Assembly: GCA_030152105.1 (NCBI GenBank)
Contig: JASLIH010000327.1
Coordinates: forward strand, 1-7,551
Source: Actinomycetes bacterium
Lineage (GTDB): Bacteria; Actinomycetota; CALGFH01
Reading direction: 5' to 3'
DNA: 7,551 nucleotides
A program made the translations under genes and the position numbers. This document shows, in pieces, positions 5,345 through 7,551 of this stretch (within the stretch, counting starts at the first letter, position 1; the number at the start of each line of letters is the position of its first letter). A model generated the notes under the pieces. The model saw nothing but the letters and a program-made list of their open reading frames with translations, was not told the DNA's origin and did not search any database.

Positions 5345-6732
5345 GCGACCCGGGGTTCTACCGCGGGCGCTCGCTGTGGCTGGACGGGCTGGCCGACGAC
5401 CCGCTGGTCCCCCGGCCACCCCTGCCCGGCCCGGTCGACGTCGACGTGGCCATCGTCGGGGCCGGCTACACCGGGCTGTGGACCGCCTACTACCTGCGGC
5501 GGGCCGACCCGCGGATGCGGATCGCGGTGCTGGAGCGGGAGGTCGCCGGGTTCGGGGCCTCGGGGCGTAACGGCGGCTGGTGCTCGGCATTCGTGGCCAT
5601 GGACCGCGAGCGCCTGGCCCGCAAGGCCGGGCGGGGAGCGGCGATCGCGCTCCAGCGGGCGATGTTCGGCACCGTCGACGAGGTCGGCCGGGTGGCCGGA
5701 CAGGAGGGCATCGACTGCCACTACGTCAAGGGGGGCGCCCTGCAGGTGGCCGCCTCCCCGGTGCAGCTGGCCCGTCTGGAGGCCGGGCTCCGGCACGCCA
5801 GCCGGTGGGGCATGGGCCCCGACGACCAGTGGCTCCTCGGCCGGGCCGAGGCCGAGCGGCGGGTCGGGGTGGCCGGGCTGCTGGACGCCGCCTTCACCCC
5901 CCACTGCGCCACCGTCGACCCGGCCCGGCTGGCCCGCGGCCTGGCCGGGGTGGTCGAACGGCTCGGCGTGCCCATCTACGAGTCGACCCCGGTGACCCGC
6001 ATCCGCCCGGGGAGGGTCGACACCACCCGCGGCCCGGTCACCGCCGAGGTCGTGGTCCGGGCGACCGAGGGCTACAGCGCGACCCTCCCCGGCATGCGCC
6101 GGTCCGTGCTCCCGCTCTACTCGCTGATGCTGGCCACCGAGCCCCTGCCCGACACCGTGTGGGAGAAGATCGGCTGGTCGGGTGGCGAGGCCATGGCCGC
6201 CGGCGGCCACCAGTTCACCTACGCCCAGCGCACCCGCGACGGCCGCATCGCCCTCGGCGGCCGCGGCGCCCCCTACCACTTCGGGTCGCGCGTCGAGCCC
6301 GGCTACGACCGCGACCGCCGGGTCCACACCCGCCTCGAGGCCTCCCTGGGCCAGCTCCTGCCCCCGGCCGCCGGCGCCAGGATCACCCATCGCTGGGGCG
6401 GGCCGCTGGGCATCCCCCGCGACTGGACGGCCTCGGTCGGCCTGGACCGGGCCACCGGCCTGGCCTGGGCCGGCGGCTACGTCGGCGACGGGGTCGCGGC
6501 CGCCAACCTGGCCGGCCGCACCCTGACCGACCTGATTCGCGGGCAGGCCACCGACCTGACCATCCTCCCCTGGGTCCAGCACCGCTCCCGCCCCTGGGAG
6601 CCGGAGCCCCTGCGCTGGCTGGGGGTCAACACCGCCCGCTGGCTGGCCGCCTCCACCGACACCAGCGAGCAGCGCAGCGGCCGCCCGGCCCACCTCCGCG
6701 GCCGGCTCCTCGACCTGTTCCTCGGGGACTGA
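5341..6732 (+). CDS. FAD-dependent oxidoreductase, DAO family (PuuB-like)
   Basis: The 463-residue product begins with a short SLWLDGL segment. A Rossmann FAD site follows: VAIVGAGYTG at 36-45 (G40, G42, G45), Glu65 in AVLERE as the expected ribose ligand, and GASGRNGGW at 72-80, typical of the D-amino acid oxidase superfamily branch that includes gamma-glutamylputrescine oxidase. A C-terminal GGYVGDGVAAANLAG at 378-392 completes the flavin-binding sheet. Such enzymes oxidise an amine or amino acid, giving imine and, usually, hydrogen peroxide; the substrate here cannot be told. The start is inferred as TTG 5341, which overlaps the VOC stop (TTGA). No ATG or GTG lies just upstream in frame, and the next ATG (5515) falls after the Rossmann motif. 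No clear ribosome binding site is seen, so coupling to VOC translation is likely. Early codons favour G endings and later codons C endings. Confidence 0.9.
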   Translation: MSDPGFYRGRSLWLDGLADDPLVPRPPLPGPVDVDVAIVGAGYTGLWTAYYLRRADPRMRIAVLEREVAGFGASGRNGGWCSAFVAMDRERLARKAGRGAAIALQRAMFGTVDEVGRVAGQEGIDCHYVKGGALQVAASPVQLARLEAGLRHASRWGMGPDDQWLLGRAEAERRVGVAGLLDAAFTPHCATVDPARLARGLAGVVERLGVPIYESTPVTRIRPGRVDTTRGPVTAEVVVRATEGYSATLPGMRRSVLPLYSLMLATEPLPDTVWEKIGWSGGEAMAAGGHQFTYAQRTRDGRIALGGRGAPYHFGSRVEPGYDRDRRVHTRLEASLGQLLPPAAGARITHRWGGPLGIPRDWTASVGLDRATGLAWAGGYVGDGVAAANLAGRTLTDLIRGQATDLTILPWVQHRSRPWEPEPLRWLGVNTARWLAASTDTSEQRSGRPAHLRGRLLDLFLGD

Positions 6733-6735
6733 TCA
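6730..6735. other. Back-to-back stop codons of convergent genes (TGATCA)
   Basis: The oxidoreductase TGA occupies 6730-6732, and the minus-strand TGA of the VapC remnant occupies 6733-6735. Together they form the palindrome TGATCA. There is no spacer and no visible terminator hairpin, so transcripts from either side should run into the opposite gene. Confidence 0.9.
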
Positions 6736-7095
6736 GCTCAGCGGGTGGCGCCAGCGCAGGCCCGGGAACCGGCTGAAGTCGCGGTCGGTGGTGACCCACT
6801 CGCTCCCGGACTCGATGGCCAGGGCTGCGAGATAGGCATCGGGCACGAGGTTGCCCTTCACCCCCGCGGTGCGGCAGCGCCTGGTGAAGATGTCCCAATG
6901 CCGCTGACCGGGCTCCACCGGCACGCAGTTCGACTGGCTGCGCAGGGCTTCCGTGAAAGCGAGTGCGGCCTCCATGGGGGTGATCCGAAGGAAGCCACTG
7001 AGGACCAGGTCGGAGATACCGTACGGCTCCTGGCCGCTGAGGAGGCCGTCGAGCCAATATGTCCAGCGCCGGGCGTCGGGCCCGTGACGTCGGTG
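6733..7095 (-). pseudogene. VapC-type PIN-domain toxin remnant, 5' truncated
   Basis: The minus frame from about 7095 to the TGA at 6733-6735 encodes a VapC/PIN sequence. From the N side come HRRHGPD, WLDGLLSG, SDLVLSGFLRI, EAALAFTEAL, VEPGQRHWDIF, GNLVPDAYLAALAIE, TTDRDFSRF and FPGLRWRHPL. Acidic PIN residues survive in LVPDA and TTDRD. VapC toxins are Mg-dependent RNases that normally begin with a strand ending in the first catalytic Asp (DVNVLVYAH-like). That segment, about 12 residues, is missing in all three minus frames. The frame has no ATG, GTG or TTG between 6975 and the upstream divergence, and 'FLRI' joins directly to 'TPMEAA' without the ~9 residues (NPRVF-type) I expect there. 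An 80-residue product could start at ATG 6975 (6733-6975), but it would lack half the active site. No VapB antitoxin gene adjoins it. It is very likely inactive; a short derived protein is the alternative. Confidence 0.75.
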
Positions 7096-7110
7096 GTCGG
7101 TGAGCTTTGG

Positions 7111-7116
7111 AATACT
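7111..7116 (+). promoter_or_regulatory. Possible -10 element of a leaderless promoter
   Basis: AATACT has the key A (second) and T (sixth) of a TATAAT-type box and lies 7 nt before the ATG at 7124, which would put transcription start at or next to the A of ATG. Leaderless mRNAs are common in Actinomycetota. The best -35-like sequence, GTGACG at 7084-7089, is 21 nt away, which is too far for a standard promoter. The stretch 7103-7125 is AT-richer than its surroundings. Confidence 0.3.
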
Positions 7117-7123
7117 TCGCCCT

Positions 7124-7551
7124 ATGGCGTCGACCCCGCCGGGGGCTGGGCCGGGACCCGAGATGGGCGCGGCCGGCGTTGGCCTGCCGGTCGAGCCACA
7201 GGGACGGCGGCCGAGCCGGCTGCGCGCCTATCTGGCCGCCGAGGCGGGGGCGGTGGCGCTCGGGTACGGGGTGGCGGTGCTGCGGGACGGGCCGCCCGGG
7301 TCGGGTGGCGGGTGGGCGCTGGTGGCGGCCGGGGCGGTGGCGGTGGCGACGCCGCTGTGGGTCAAGTCGCGGCGGGAGCTGCGCCAGGAGCTGGAGACGC
7401 GGTCGGCCGAGGCACTGGCCATCGAGACCGACGCCAAGCTCCGGCTGGTCGTCGGGGACGTGGTCACGCCGATCGCCGAGGTCGTGGGGCGGGTGCACCA
7501 GACCTCGGGCAGGGAGCGGGAGGCGCTCGGAGGGCAGCTCCGGCAGCTGGC
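7124..7551 (+). CDS. Membrane protein of unknown function, N-terminal part (3' end outside window)
   Basis: From the ATG at 7124 the frame is open to the window end, giving 142 codons. A Pro/Gly/Ala-rich start of ~27 residues is followed by basic GRRPSRLR. Two hydrophobic stretches (about 36-53 and 63-80) are separated by a Gly-rich turn (DGPPGSGGG). After KSRREL comes a charged, probably helical region with ETRSAEALAIETDAKL and then VVGDVVTPIAEVVGRV. Positive charges on the outer side of both hydrophobic segments predict a membrane hairpin with both ends in the cytoplasm. This layout resembles membrane-anchored regulators or sensor proteins whose catalytic domain comes later, but no diagnostic domain is in view and I assign no function. 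Met14 (7163) is an alternative start. No strong ribosome binding site precedes 7124; a possible -10 box suggests a leaderless start. It is divergent from the VapC remnant. Confidence 0.7.
   Translation, partial: MASTPPGAGPGPEMGAAGVGLPVEPQGRRPSRLRAYLAAEAGAVALGYGVAVLRDGPPGSGGGWALVAAGAVAVATPLWVKSRRELRQELETRSAEALAIETDAKLRLVVGDVVTPIAEVVGRVHQTSGREREALGGQLRQL

Noticed and set aside
5323..6693. 456-codon open frame on the minus strand
   Set aside because: It is antisense to the FAD oxidoreductase, whose motifs are clear. The antisense product is repetitive Gly/Ala/Val/Asp without domain signs.
6746..6753. TGGCGCCA palindrome near the convergent stops, considered as a terminator or operator
   Set aside because: It is an isolated 8-bp palindrome without a loop or T tract, easily expected by chance in this composition.
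6626..7498. 290-codon minus-strand frame across the VapC remnant and membrane-protein gene
   Set aside because: It has no known motifs and Arg/Pro/His-rich composition, and it conflicts with the VapC homology in a different minus frame.

Overview
The window reads as chromosomal DNA from a very GC-rich Actinomycetota. G/C-ending codons dominate, every gene family is a common actinobacterial one, and the VapC remnant is of an actinobacterial type. I cannot name a genus. A deep-branching or uncultured soil lineage is my guess from the style of the proteins, not something the sequence proves.

Positions 1-4552 hold a tightly packed plus-strand operon for acyl-CoA catabolism. In order it encodes the C-terminal part of a biotin-dependent acyl-CoA carboxylase alpha subunit (window-truncated), a crotonase-fold enoyl-CoA hydratase/isomerase homologue, a two-part AtuA-like protein, and an acyl-CoA dehydrogenase. 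The junctions are an 8-nt overlap, a 2-nt gap and a 2-nt gap, each with a Shine-Dalgarno sequence placed inside the upstream gene. The set matches the logic of the acyclic terpene (atu) and leucine/isovalerate (liu) pathways: dehydrogenate an acyl-CoA, carboxylate it with a biotin enzyme, hydrate the product. AtuA favours an atu-like reading, but the true substrate cannot be read from this DNA.

Positions 4553-6732 hold a second plus-strand pair behind a 66-nt gap: a two-domain VOC (glyoxalase-fold) protein and a DAO-family FAD-dependent oxidoreductase. The oxidoreductase appears to start at a TTG that overlaps the VOC stop codon (TTGA), so the two are probably translationally coupled.

Positions 6733-7123 contain, on the minus strand, what looks like a decayed VapC/PIN toxin gene. 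Its C-terminal half is well preserved, but the N-terminal strand with the first catalytic Asp is absent in all three minus frames, no upstream start codon exists in its frame, and no antitoxin is next to it. Its stop codon abuts the oxidoreductase stop, forming TGATCA. From 7124 to the end, on the plus strand, begins a protein with two probable membrane helices and a charged helical region; it runs off the window and is possibly leaderless.

I found no wholly new system. The points most worth a second look are the VapC remnant and its junction, the repeat-expanded linkers in two proteins of one operon that coincide with switches in G/C codon preference, the catalytic-residue substitutions in the crotonase and the dehydrogenase, and G-run clusters in the VOC gene and ahead of the dehydrogenase gene.
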